Shown here in pieces: positions 1-5,230 of a DNA stretch of 6,535 bases (positions are counted from its first letter, which is position 1; every line of letters begins with the position of its first letter). The translations under genes were made by a program, and so were the position numbers. Source of the DNA: SIG578 sp045543635 (GTDB taxonomy: Bacteria > Bacillota > Clostridia > Oscillospirales > Ruminococcaceae); NCBI GenBank assembly GCA_045543635.1, contig JAZQMT010000035.1, positions 1 to 6,535 on the forward strand, in the 5' to 3' direction. The notes under the pieces were generated by a model. The model saw only the letters and a list, made by a program, of their open reading frames with translations. It searched no databases and was not told the DNA's origin.

Positions 1-997
1 CGCCGACAAGGTTTTCTTCCATTTTCTGTTTAACGGTTTCTGCATCATATCCACAGCTAAACAAATAATAAAGTTTTGCGACAGCAGCTTCGGTTGTCAT
101 ATCATATGCACATACTGCTCCTGCTTGTTTTAAGGCGGCACTGGTTTCATAGGTTCCCAAAGAAACCGCACCTTTCAGACATTGAGAGCATATAACCAAA
201 ACCGTTCCGTTTTCACGGGCTTTTCGAACAATGGGCAAAATCGCATCTGTGCTGCCGGGTATATTACCCGCACCAAAGGTTTCTAAAACGATACCCCGCA
301 AAGATTCGCTCATAATTTCTTCAAACAACTCAAACTGTATTCCCGGAAACACTTTGATAATACCAATAGGTATTTTCTCCAAGGCTTGTACACGAAAAGG
401 GCTTGTGTATACCCTTTGCGGAATCATATCATTATAATGGATTTGTGTGCCGATTTTCGCAAGCTCCGGATAGTTGGGAGAGGAAAACGCATCAAGGTCC
501 GAGGTGCTTATTTTTGTGCATCGGTTACCGCGAAACAACTTATCAGAAAAACAGAGCGCAACTTCACGAATTTTCCCTTGTGCAGCAATCATCATGGAAG
601 TAAGCAAATTATTTAGCCCGTCATTACGAACCTCAAACAGAGGGATTTGAGAACCGGTTATTATAACCGGTTTATCTAAATTTTCAAGGGAAAAAGAAAG
701 TGCCGATGCTGTGTATGCCATGGTATCGGTGCCATGAAGAATTACAAAGCCATCAAAACGCTCATAATGCTCCTCAACGATGCTGCCGATACGGTTCCAA
801 TCAAGCACCGTCATATTAGACGAATCCAACAAAGGATCCATCTCCAAAAGTTCCCACTGCGGCATAGAATCATCATGCAATACCGGGATTTTCTTGAGTA
901 TTTCTTGTAAAAAACCTGCTTGCGGAATATACCCATTATCAGATCCATTCATTCCGATAGTGCCACCGGTATATATTATCAAAACTTTCCTTTTCAT
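1..997 (-). CDS. ansA: L-asparaginase, type I (cytoplasmic), C-terminus cut by window edge
   Basis: Hydrolyses L-asparagine to L-aspartate and ammonia in the cytoplasm. I translated this strand by hand from the ATG at 997; 332 codons are present. The family's usual length is about 335-340 residues, so only a few C-terminal residues are lost past base 1. Visible motifs are the N-terminal TGGTIGM (residues 10-16, nucleophile Thr13), HGTDTMAYTASALSF (88-102, with the Thr90-Asp91 pair), KPVIITGSQIPL (109-120), and FRGNRCTK (155-162, with the active-site Lys162). The run SQC at 271-273 matches the place where, as I recall, E. coli AnsA has its allosteric-site cysteine. The protein aligns by eye with E. 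coli AnsA along its whole length, and there is no signal peptide, which argues against the periplasmic type II enzyme. A GGAGGT ribosome site lies just upstream of 997. The gene follows lysR on the same strand after a 97-nt gap and has its own promoter. Confidence 0.95.
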   Translation of the reverse strand, partial: MKRKVLIIYTGGTIGMNGSDNGYIPQAGFLQEILKKIPVLHDDSMPQWELLEMDPLLDSSNMTVLDWNRIGSIVEEHYERFDGFVILHGTDTMAYTASALSFSLENLDKPVIITGSQIPLFEVRNDGLNNLLTSMMIAAQGKIREVALCFSDKLFRGNRCTKISTSDLDAFSSPNYPELAKIGTQIHYNDMIPQRVYTSPFRVQALEKIPIGIIKVFPGIQFELFEEIMSESLRGIVLETFGAGNIPGSTDAILPIVRKARENGTVLVICSQCLKGAVSLGTYETSAALKQAGAVCAYDMTTEAAVAKLYYLFSCGYDAETVKQKMEENLVG

Positions 998-1028
998 TGT
1001 GACCTCCAAAATAGAATTTCCAATAACA

Positions 1029-1057
1029 TTTATACCTATTAATAATTTCTGAAACAA
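1029..1057 (-). promoter_or_regulatory. Predicted sigma-A promoter of ansA
   Basis: On the minus strand, TTGTTT (1057-1052) is followed after exactly 17 bp by TATAAA (1034-1029). Transcription would start near 1022 and give a leader of about 25 nt ending in the GGAGGT ribosome site. The asparaginase can therefore be expressed without read-through from lysR. No clear rho-independent terminator separates lysR from ansA; a weak ATAG-A6-CTAT element near 1061-1074 has only 4-bp arms. Confidence 0.55.
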
Positions 1058-1096
1058 ATCATAGAAAAAACTATCATGTATTTTATTAAATGATTT

Positions 1097-1936
1097 TTAC
1101 ATTTTCAAGGACTTTATAAATTTAGTCAAACCAAGTGACTGTATGCGCTGTTTGTTATAAGCAAATCCAAGAAGTCTTGTTATTTTAGGTTCCAACCGAA
1201 TAACCGACACGCCATTTATTGCCTCTTTTAAAACAAGTTCCGGTAGGACTGTTAGTCCCAGTCCCTCCTTAACCATATTAATGACCGAGAGATCATCCTC
1301 CGACTTAAAATAAATTAATTCCCTAAATTTACTCATATCAAAATATTGTTTAAGATAAATATCATCTGTAAAAATATGGGGATAATTATATAATTCTTCG
1401 CGTGTTATAAAGTCTCTCCCGATCTGCAAATCAGGGGAAGCTACTACATAATAACGGTCCTCCATCATAGGAAACCACTCATTTTTGCCGAATGTTATAT
1501 GGTCTGCAAAAATAATATCTGCCCGCTCCTCTTCAAACCAGCCGGCAAGACTATCAACAACATTAACAGACAACTTTATATGTGGATACTCTTTCTTAAC
1601 CTTTTTAAGCACTCCCGAAAGCAGATTCCTCGATATACTGGGAAATGTTCCGATTCTGAGCTCAACATCTTTGTTATCCTTTAACTGTACAACCGTATTC
1701 CATAAATCATTTTCACATTCCAGCATAGACTTAAACTTCGGATATAACATCTTTCCTTCCTCTGTGAGCTCAACTCCAGTGGAAGAACGTTTAAAAAGCT
1801 GCACCCCTAATTCTTGTTCAAAGCCTGATGCCAAATGTGAAAAAGCGGATGGCGTGTATGAAAAATCTTCTGCAGCTCGAGACAAGCTTTTATGTTTTAC
1901 AGCTGCTAATACCGCTTTTATTTTAAATGTTTCCAT
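1097..1936 (-). CDS. LysR-type transcriptional regulator
   Basis: A DNA-binding regulator of 279 residues, slightly short for the LysR family (about 290-310). Residues 1-61 form the winged helix-turn-helix: the helix with SLSRAAEDF (17-25), a recognition helix around TPSAFSHLASGFEQEL (28-43), then the signature LGVQLFKRSSTGVELTEEG (43-61). A linker helix runs to about residue 88. The periplasmic-binding-protein-like effector domain starts near ELRIGTFPSI (92-101) and includes the usual late motif MVKEGLGLTVLPELV. The start at 1936 is supported by a G-rich Shine-Dalgarno (GGGAG, 6-nt spacer) and by the HTH beginning at residue 1. The gene is divergent from the EamA permease at 2087, the classic arrangement for a LysR regulator and its target, and ansA follows on the same strand. 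The effector is unknown. The region is AT-rich: the row 1321-1380 has only 14 G/C in 60. Confidence 0.93.
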   Translation of the reverse strand: METFKIKAVLAAVKHKSLSRAAEDFSYTPSAFSHLASGFEQELGVQLFKRSSTGVELTEEGKMLYPKFKSMLECENDLWNTVVQLKDNKDVELRIGTFPSISRNLLSGVLKKVKKEYPHIKLSVNVVDSLAGWFEEERADIIFADHITFGKNEWFPMMEDRYYVVASPDLQIGRDFITREELYNYPHIFTDDIYLKQYFDMSKFRELIYFKSEDDLSVINMVKEGLGLTVLPELVLKEAINGVSVIRLEPKITRLLGFAYNKQRIQSLGLTKFIKSLKM

Positions 1937-1944
1937 TTCGCTCT

Positions 1945-1952
1945 CCCCCCCC
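1945..1952 (-). promoter_or_regulatory. Poly-G(8) tract forming the lysR ribosome binding site
   Basis: Eight consecutive C on the plus strand read as G8 in the lysR leader, followed by AGAGCGAA and the ATG at 1936. The last G of the tract plus AG gives the GGAG pairing core, 6 nt from the start. The outermost G is also the last base of the adjoining dyad. A homopolymer of this length inside a Shine-Dalgarno is uncommon and can vary in length by replication slippage. Confidence 0.6.
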
Positions 1953-1970
1953 TGTGAATTTTTTTCACAG
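1952..1970. promoter_or_regulatory. Perfect 7-bp-arm dyad at the lysR transcription start
   Basis: CTGTGAA (1952-1958) and TTCACAG (1964-1970) are exact inverted repeats around a 5-base T run. The dyad covers the predicted +1 of lysR (about 1968) and lies only 4 bp downstream of its -10 box. It could be an autoregulatory operator or, in the RNA, a 5'-terminal hairpin directly against the ribosome site. It resembles a CRP-type TGTGA/TCACA site but with a 7-bp rather than 6-bp spacer, so I do not call it one. Confidence 0.45.
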
Positions 1971-1974
1971 CCAC

Positions 1975-2003
1975 ATTATAAATCTTCACTTCATAAAAAT
2001 CAA
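1975..2003 (-). promoter_or_regulatory. Predicted sigma-A promoter of the lysR gene
   Basis: On the minus strand, TTGATT (2003-1998) is followed by a 17-bp spacer and a consensus TATAAT (1980-1975). The predicted start is near 1968, giving a leader of about 32 nt. It overlaps the promoter proposed for the divergent EamA gene, so one bound protein could affect both. Confidence 0.65.
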
Positions 2004-2013
2004 GAACTATGAT
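1985..2013 (+). promoter_or_regulatory. Predicted promoter of the EamA permease gene
   Basis: TTCACT (1985-1990) is followed by 17 bp and TATGAT (2008-2013). The -35 box is imperfect (4 of 6), as expected for an activator-dependent promoter. It lies on the opposite strand over the same 30 bp as the lysR promoter. A TTGACA at 2060-2065 has no -10 partner and would sit too close to the start codon, so I prefer this site. Confidence 0.45.
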
Positions 2014-2014
2014 A

Positions 2015-2047
2015 AAATTTTCTATAAGCTCTTTTGTTAGAAAATTT
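2015..2047. promoter_or_regulatory. 10-bp inverted repeat upstream of the EamA gene
   Basis: AAATTTTCTA (2015-2024) and TAGAAAATTT (2038-2047) are perfect inverted repeats separated by 13 bases. The element lies just downstream of the proposed permease -10 box and over its start point. It may be an operator for the neighbouring LysR protein or another regulator, or a leader hairpin. The AT-rich arms make chance occurrence more likely than for a GC-rich repeat. Confidence 0.4.
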
Positions 2048-2086
2048 AGCATTAATGAGTTGACAAAAGGATAGGTGAAAATAAAG

Positions 2087-3130
2087 ATGCGCAAAAACAA
2101 AAATATTTGCATAAGAAAAAACCATCCCAAGTGGGTTTATTATTTGGCGCTTGTTTTCGTAATCATTGTTTGGGGGGTTGATCCGATGATCAACTCGTAT
2201 TTTTACAATTATTATTCTGCGTCTGTTCTTAGCACTATATGTACATTTTGTTCGGCTGTATTTTTTCTTGTACTTTCAGCAAAAAAGCTCAAACAATTAG
2301 ATAGCAATTATTTAAAAATTGCATTGCCAATCAGTTTTTTAAATTCCTTTGCCTGCTTACTTCAGAGAATCGGACTGCAATATACCACTCCTGCAAATTA
2401 TGCATTTCTGGAGCATCTTTCTTGTGTTATTGTCCCGATTATGATGTTTATATTTATTAAGAAAAAAGCCACAGCATATCAAATAATTGCAAGTGTTTTA
2501 TGCCTTATAGGTTGCTTCGTGCTGAGTGGAATTGATTTTAGAACAAATAGCCTTTGCTTTGGAATAGGCGAATTTCTGTGTGCGGCTGCAGGAATTCTTC
2601 TTGGCGTGTGTGTTGCTGCGACCGGAGTTTTTGCAAAAAAATTGGATATTAACCTTTACATGGTAATTCATATGTTCATGTATTTTGTTGTATCGCTCTT
2701 AATGACGATATGCTTAAATTTTATAACTGTAGATGGCATTCCGATGGAAAAAATATTTTTCACATTCGATATTACACTGCTCCTTTTACTCCTTGTTTTC
2801 GGGCTTATTACAATAGGATTATGTTGGCTTTTAAAAACAGAGGCAATAAGACATATTGATCCTTCGATAGTTGCTGTTATGTGCCCCTTCTCCGCAGTAA
2901 TTACAGGAATCATTTCTGTTATCTTCGGTACAGATCAAATGAATATTAATCTTATTCTCGGATCAATACTCATTTTTGTTGCCGTAACACTTTCCGGTCT
3001 TAACGATGCCATAAATGAAAAAAAGCACAATTACCCTGACGGGCATCCGAATAATACAGGAGTAAAATCTAAATCCAAATTTAAGTCCCGCTTATCCGAA
3101 AAAAACAGCGATGTTGTAAATAGAGTTTAA
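2087..3130 (+). CDS. EamA/DMT-superfamily permease
   Basis: An inner-membrane transporter of 347 residues with about ten membrane segments in two EamA repeats. Repeat 1 runs from about residue 17 to 148 and includes VFVIIVWGVDPMIN (23-36) and the typical GLQYTTPANYAFLEHLSCVIVPI (96-118). Repeat 2 runs from about 158 to 304 and includes EAIRHIDPSIVAVMCPFSAVITGII (252-276). The first 15 residues are basic. The last 43 form a charged, Lys/Asn/Ser-rich hydrophilic tail, longer than usual for the family. I start at the ATG at 2087, which has AGGTGA (2073-2078) 8 nt upstream; the in-frame GTG at 2075 would add four residues but has a poorer site. Family members move amino acids, nucleosides or other metabolites, often outward; the substrate here cannot be read from sequence. 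The divergent LysR gene probably controls it. Confidence 0.9.
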   Translation: MRKNKNICIRKNHPKWVYYLALVFVIIVWGVDPMINSYFYNYYSASVLSTICTFCSAVFFLVLSAKKLKQLDSNYLKIALPISFLNSFACLLQRIGLQYTTPANYAFLEHLSCVIVPIMMFIFIKKKATAYQIIASVLCLIGCFVLSGIDFRTNSLCFGIGEFLCAAAGILLGVCVAATGVFAKKLDINLYMVIHMFMYFVVSLLMTICLNFITVDGIPMEKIFFTFDITLLLLLLVFGLITIGLCWLLKTEAIRHIDPSIVAVMCPFSAVITGIISVIFGTDQMNINLILGSILIFVAVTLSGLNDAINEKKHNYPDGHPNNTGVKSKSKFKSRLSEKNSDVVNRV

Positions 3131-3234
3131 AAAAGCCTGATACGCGAGTATATCGCCCAATTATAGCAACAATTTATTTTTGCCACACATCATTGTGACA
3201 CCTACATTCCAATCTCGAAATAGAATCTGCACTA

Positions 3235-3263
3235 TTGAAAGCACCCTGTACATATGTTATACT
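3235..3263 (+). promoter_or_regulatory. Predicted strong promoter of the zinc-finger membrane protein gene
   Basis: TTGAAA (3235-3240), a 17-bp spacer and TATACT (3258-3263), with TG one base before the -10 (extended -10). The start would be near 3270, immediately before the AAGGAG ribosome site at 3271-3276, so the leader is only about 15 nt. TATAC-TG-GTATA (3258-3269) is a short dyad over the -10. The rest of the gap 3131-3234 holds nothing else I can name. Confidence 0.7.
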
Positions 3264-3284
3264 GGTATAAAAGGAGTTGTTTTC

Positions 3285-3719
3285 ATGAAAAAACTTTTAT
3301 ACTTTTATTTGGGATTACAGATTTTTTCATCTATCGTAAGCTTTCTTACTCTTTTACAGTTTTCTTTTATTTACGCGATAATTATAATAGCTGTTTCGCT
3401 TTTGGGAATAATTATTCCGGTATCCATACTGAAAAACATGGAAAACATTCAACAATTACAATCGGACATTCATCGGCTGCGATGCAATTTAAATGAGCTA
3501 GAAAAGATTGTTCAAGGAGAAAAAGACGAGAAAGAGCGAGCCATTCCTCTTTCCGGCGGCGGTGAAATTGCTATCGGTAACTGGAAATGCATCAAATGCG
3601 GCACTGTTAACAAAGAAGGAACTTCCCGCTGCATGAACTGTAAGGCAGCTTACTCTTCCGAGGAAAACCCGACCGACGATCCCAGCAAAAAGAAAAAATA
3701 TAACCGCTGGGGAATTTAA
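3285..3719 (+). CDS. Small two-TM membrane protein with RanBP2-like zinc finger
   Basis: A 144-residue protein that I do not recognise as a named family. Two hydrophobic segments (about 4-24 and 28-48) form a short hairpin in the membrane. A polar, heptad-like stretch (about 50-83, NMENIQQLQSDIHRLRCNLN onward) looks like a coiled coil. A Gly-rich linker leads to a four-cysteine motif, Trp100-Cys102-Cys105-Asn109-Cys116-Cys119, and then a Lys-rich tail. The spacing W-x-C-x2-C-x3-N-x6-C-x2-C is exactly the pattern known for RanBP2-type zinc fingers, although a generic bacterial zinc ribbon is also possible. The start at 3285 is supported by AAGGAG with an 8-nt spacer and by a promoter just upstream that lies inside the longer open frame beginning at 3180. 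The gene appears monocistronic and converges on the anion permease. Function is unknown; the finger probably faces the cytoplasm and could bind RNA or protein. Confidence 0.85.
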   Translation: MKKLLYFYLGLQIFSSIVSFLTLLQFSFIYAIIIIAVSLLGIIIPVSILKNMENIQQLQSDIHRLRCNLNELEKIVQGEKDEKERAIPLSGGGEIAIGNWKCIKCGTVNKEGTSRCMNCKAAYSSEENPTDDPSKKKKYNRWGI

Positions 3720-3727
3720 ATTAAAAG

Positions 3728-3765
3728 AACAAACCTCCCGAACGCATGCGTTCGAGAGGTTTGTT
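3728..3765. terminator. Bidirectional rho-independent terminator
   Basis: Arms AACAAACCTC (3728-3737) and GAGGTTTGTT (3756-3765) pair perfectly. After one C/A mismatch, an inner palindrome CGAACGCATGCGTTCG (3739-3754) continues the stem. On the plus strand a T7 run follows at 3772-3778; on the minus strand a T-rich stretch follows. It lies between convergent stop codons at 3719 and 3777 and probably serves both genes. Confidence 0.9.
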
Positions 3766-3776
3766 TACATATTTTT

Positions 3777-5075
3777 TTAAATTCTGTAAACCAACCAGAT
3801 ATAAATATAAACAGGAATAATAGCTGCAAGGGTAAATGGAATTCCTATTTTAAAGAAGTCCTTATTCTTAACCTCATAGCCTGCTTTGCGCAAAATTCCG
3901 ATACCCGTGATATTCGCAGAAGCGCCAATGGGAGTGATATTTCCGCCGAGGGTTGCGCCCGAGAGCAGCCCGAAATAGAGCGGAATAAGCTCTGCTTGAG
4001 AAACTCCCAAAGCGGGTCCCATTCCCGCAATAACAGGAATCATGGTTGCCACATAAGGAATATTATCAATAAATGCTGAAATAAGAACAGATGCCCAAAC
4101 AATGATGGTATAAAGCAAAAACATATTTCCACCGCCAACACCAGCGAGGAGATTTGCAAGTGCATCGATAACACCCTGTGCAGAAATACCGCCGATCATT
4201 AAAAACAGCCCTACAAGAATACCAATGGTTTCAAAATCGATTTCTTTAAGAGGTCCGACAATGGATCTAAGGTGTTTGTCACGACCGAAAGCATAAGCAA
4301 GACCAATAATCAAAAGAGCAAAACAGATAAGTCCGTTGGTTTCATCAGGTTTAAGTTCAGATGGGATAAAGGATGCTCCGATAAGCAAAACCAGCAACAA
4401 AACCAGCAAAATGGTGGGAAAATAATCGGTTACCTTTGTGCGAGTTGTTGTTTTTGGAACAATTCTGTTTTCTTTGCGAAACAGAAAAAGCAAAATAAGC
4501 GCAGCCAACAATGCCCCCAACTCGACTGCAAAGAATATGCTGGGTTTGCCCTGATACCAGAAGAAATCCAAAAAACTCATATCAAGAGCAGAACCAAGCA
4601 TAATAGCTGTGGTATCACCAACCAGTGTGGCTGCACCCTGCAGGTTTGAGGAAACTGCGATAGCAATAATAAACGGAACCGGGTTGGTTTTCAGCTTTTT
4701 GCAGATTTCGAGTGCAACCGGTGCAATCATCAAAACTGTTGCAACATTATCAACAAATGCCGAAATAACACCTGCAAACAGGGCTAGTGCAACTGCAGCC
4801 CATTTAATATTAGGAACTTTTTCCATAATAAGATCAGCAAGCAATTTCGGCATTTTGCTCTCGATAAACAGAGCAACAAGCCCCATAGTTCCGGCAATCA
4901 TTAAAATTACATTAAAATCAATAGCTCCGAAAACCTGATTTAAGGGAAGCAGCCCACTTACTATAAATAGAATTCCCGATGTCATTGCAGTATAGGGGCG
5001 ATACTTGGGAATCAAAAGCATAAAAACATAGGTAACGGCAAACAAAATGATTGCCCAGATAGCTGTAGATGGCAT
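3777..5075 (-). CDS. ArsB/CitM-type anion permease (ion transporter superfamily)
   Basis: An integral membrane permease of 432 residues with about 10-12 membrane segments, the normal length for the ArsB/NhaD/CitM-like (SLC13-related) group. Two halves are visible with matched motifs: ISAFVDNVATVLMIAPVAL (104-122) against ISAFIDNIPYVATMIPVIA (332-350), and SSNLQGAATLVGDTTAIMLG (142-161) against GATLGGNITPIGASANITG (373-391). These paired Asn/Gly-rich re-entrant motifs are the family's substrate and cation site. A charged loop (about 200-216) separates the halves. The start at 5075 has AAGGAG with a 6-nt spacer. Family members carry arsenite, dicarboxylates, citrate or sulfate, or exchange Na+/H+; nothing here decides which. 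No arsenic genes (arsR, arsC, arsA) are adjacent, so an arsenite role is not supported by context. The gene stands alone, with its own promoter and a terminator shared with the converging small gene. Confidence 0.92.
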   Translation of the reverse strand: MPSTAIWAIILFAVTYVFMLLIPKYRPYTAMTSGILFIVSGLLPLNQVFGAIDFNVILMIAGTMGLVALFIESKMPKLLADLIMEKVPNIKWAAVALALFAGVISAFVDNVATVLMIAPVALEICKKLKTNPVPFIIAIAVSSNLQGAATLVGDTTAIMLGSALDMSFLDFFWYQGKPSIFFAVELGALLAALILLFLFRKENRIVPKTTTRTKVTDYFPTILLVLLLVLLIGASFIPSELKPDETNGLICFALLIIGLAYAFGRDKHLRSIVGPLKEIDFETIGILVGLFLMIGGISAQGVIDALANLLAGVGGGNMFLLYTIIVWASVLISAFIDNIPYVATMIPVIAGMGPALGVSQAELIPLYFGLLSGATLGGNITPIGASANITGIGILRKAGYEVKNKDFFKIGIPFTLAAIIPVYIYIWLVYRI

Positions 5076-5087
5076 AATTTACTCCTT

Positions 5088-5154
5088 ATGTTAAAATGTT
5101 ACATTTATTATGACACATATGGAAAAAAAGTCAATACAAATTAACATATGTTAA
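5088..5154. promoter_or_regulatory. TTAACAT repeats flanking the permease promoter (operator candidate)
   Basis: A perfect 14-bp palindrome TTAACATATGTTAA (5141-5154) lies 6 bp upstream of the permease -35 box. Its half-site recurs downstream of the -10 as ATGTTAA (5088-5094) and ATGTTA (5096-5101). A second CATATG core lies in the promoter spacer (5116-5121). Repeated half-sites on both sides of a promoter suggest a repressor operator. No regulator gene lies next to this promoter, so any protein would act from elsewhere. Confidence 0.4.
5107..5134 (-). promoter_or_regulatory. Predicted sigma-A promoter of the anion permease gene
   Basis: On the minus strand, TTGACT (5134-5129), a 16-bp spacer and CATAAT (5112-5107), with TG one base before the -10. 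The start would be near 5100, giving a leader of about 25 nt that contains the AAGGAG site at 5087-5082. Confidence 0.65.
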
Positions 5155-5173
5155 AAATTAAACTTTCGAGGGC

Positions 5174-5202
5174 TTGCACCCACCTTTTTATTTTGATATA
5201 AT
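5174..5202 (+). promoter_or_regulatory. Predicted promoter of trmO
   Basis: TTGCAC (5174-5179), a 17-bp spacer and consensus TATAAT (5197-5202) preceded by TGA (extended -10). The start would be near 5209. This promoter lies inside the upstream extension of the open frame, which is a further reason to start the protein at 5231 rather than 5174. Confidence 0.75.
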
Positions 5203-5230
5203 ACCCTTAAAATCGACAAGGAGTGAGAAC

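Noticed and set aside
1953..1969. CRP/FNR-like site TGTGA-N7-TCACA
   Set aside because: The spacer is one base too long for the known consensus and the position at +1 is unusual for an activator; kept only as an unnamed dyad.
1485..2012. Plus-strand open frame of 175 codons opposite lysR
   Set aside because: Antisense shadow of the clear LysR gene; Ser/Cys-rich composition and no domain signature.
2060..2065. TTGACA as the -35 box of the EamA promoter
   Set aside because: No -10 box lies 16-18 bp downstream, and transcription would begin inside the coding region.
1918..2130. Minus-strand open frame of 70 codons across the lysR-eamA gap
   Set aside because: It runs over two predicted promoters and the 5' ends of two real genes, is dominated by Phe/Ile from AT-rich DNA, and has no ribosome site; a chance frame.
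3140..3160. Possible terminator after the EamA gene (ATAC-GCGA-GTAT)
   Set aside because: Arms are only 4 bp and no T run follows on the plus strand.
3180..3284. N-terminal extension of the zinc-finger membrane protein
   Set aside because: It overlaps the extended -10 promoter and the ribosome site; the ATG at 3285 gives a normal MKK-plus-hydrophobic start.
5088..5154. ArsR-type arsenic operator upstream of the ArsB-like permease
   Set aside because: No arsR, arsC or arsA gene is present and I cannot match the repeats to a specific known ArsR operator.
5174..5230. N-terminal extension of TrmO starting at a TTG
   Set aside because: It would contain the consensus promoter boxes; the ATG at 5231 has an AAGGAG site and matches the usual TrmO N-terminus.
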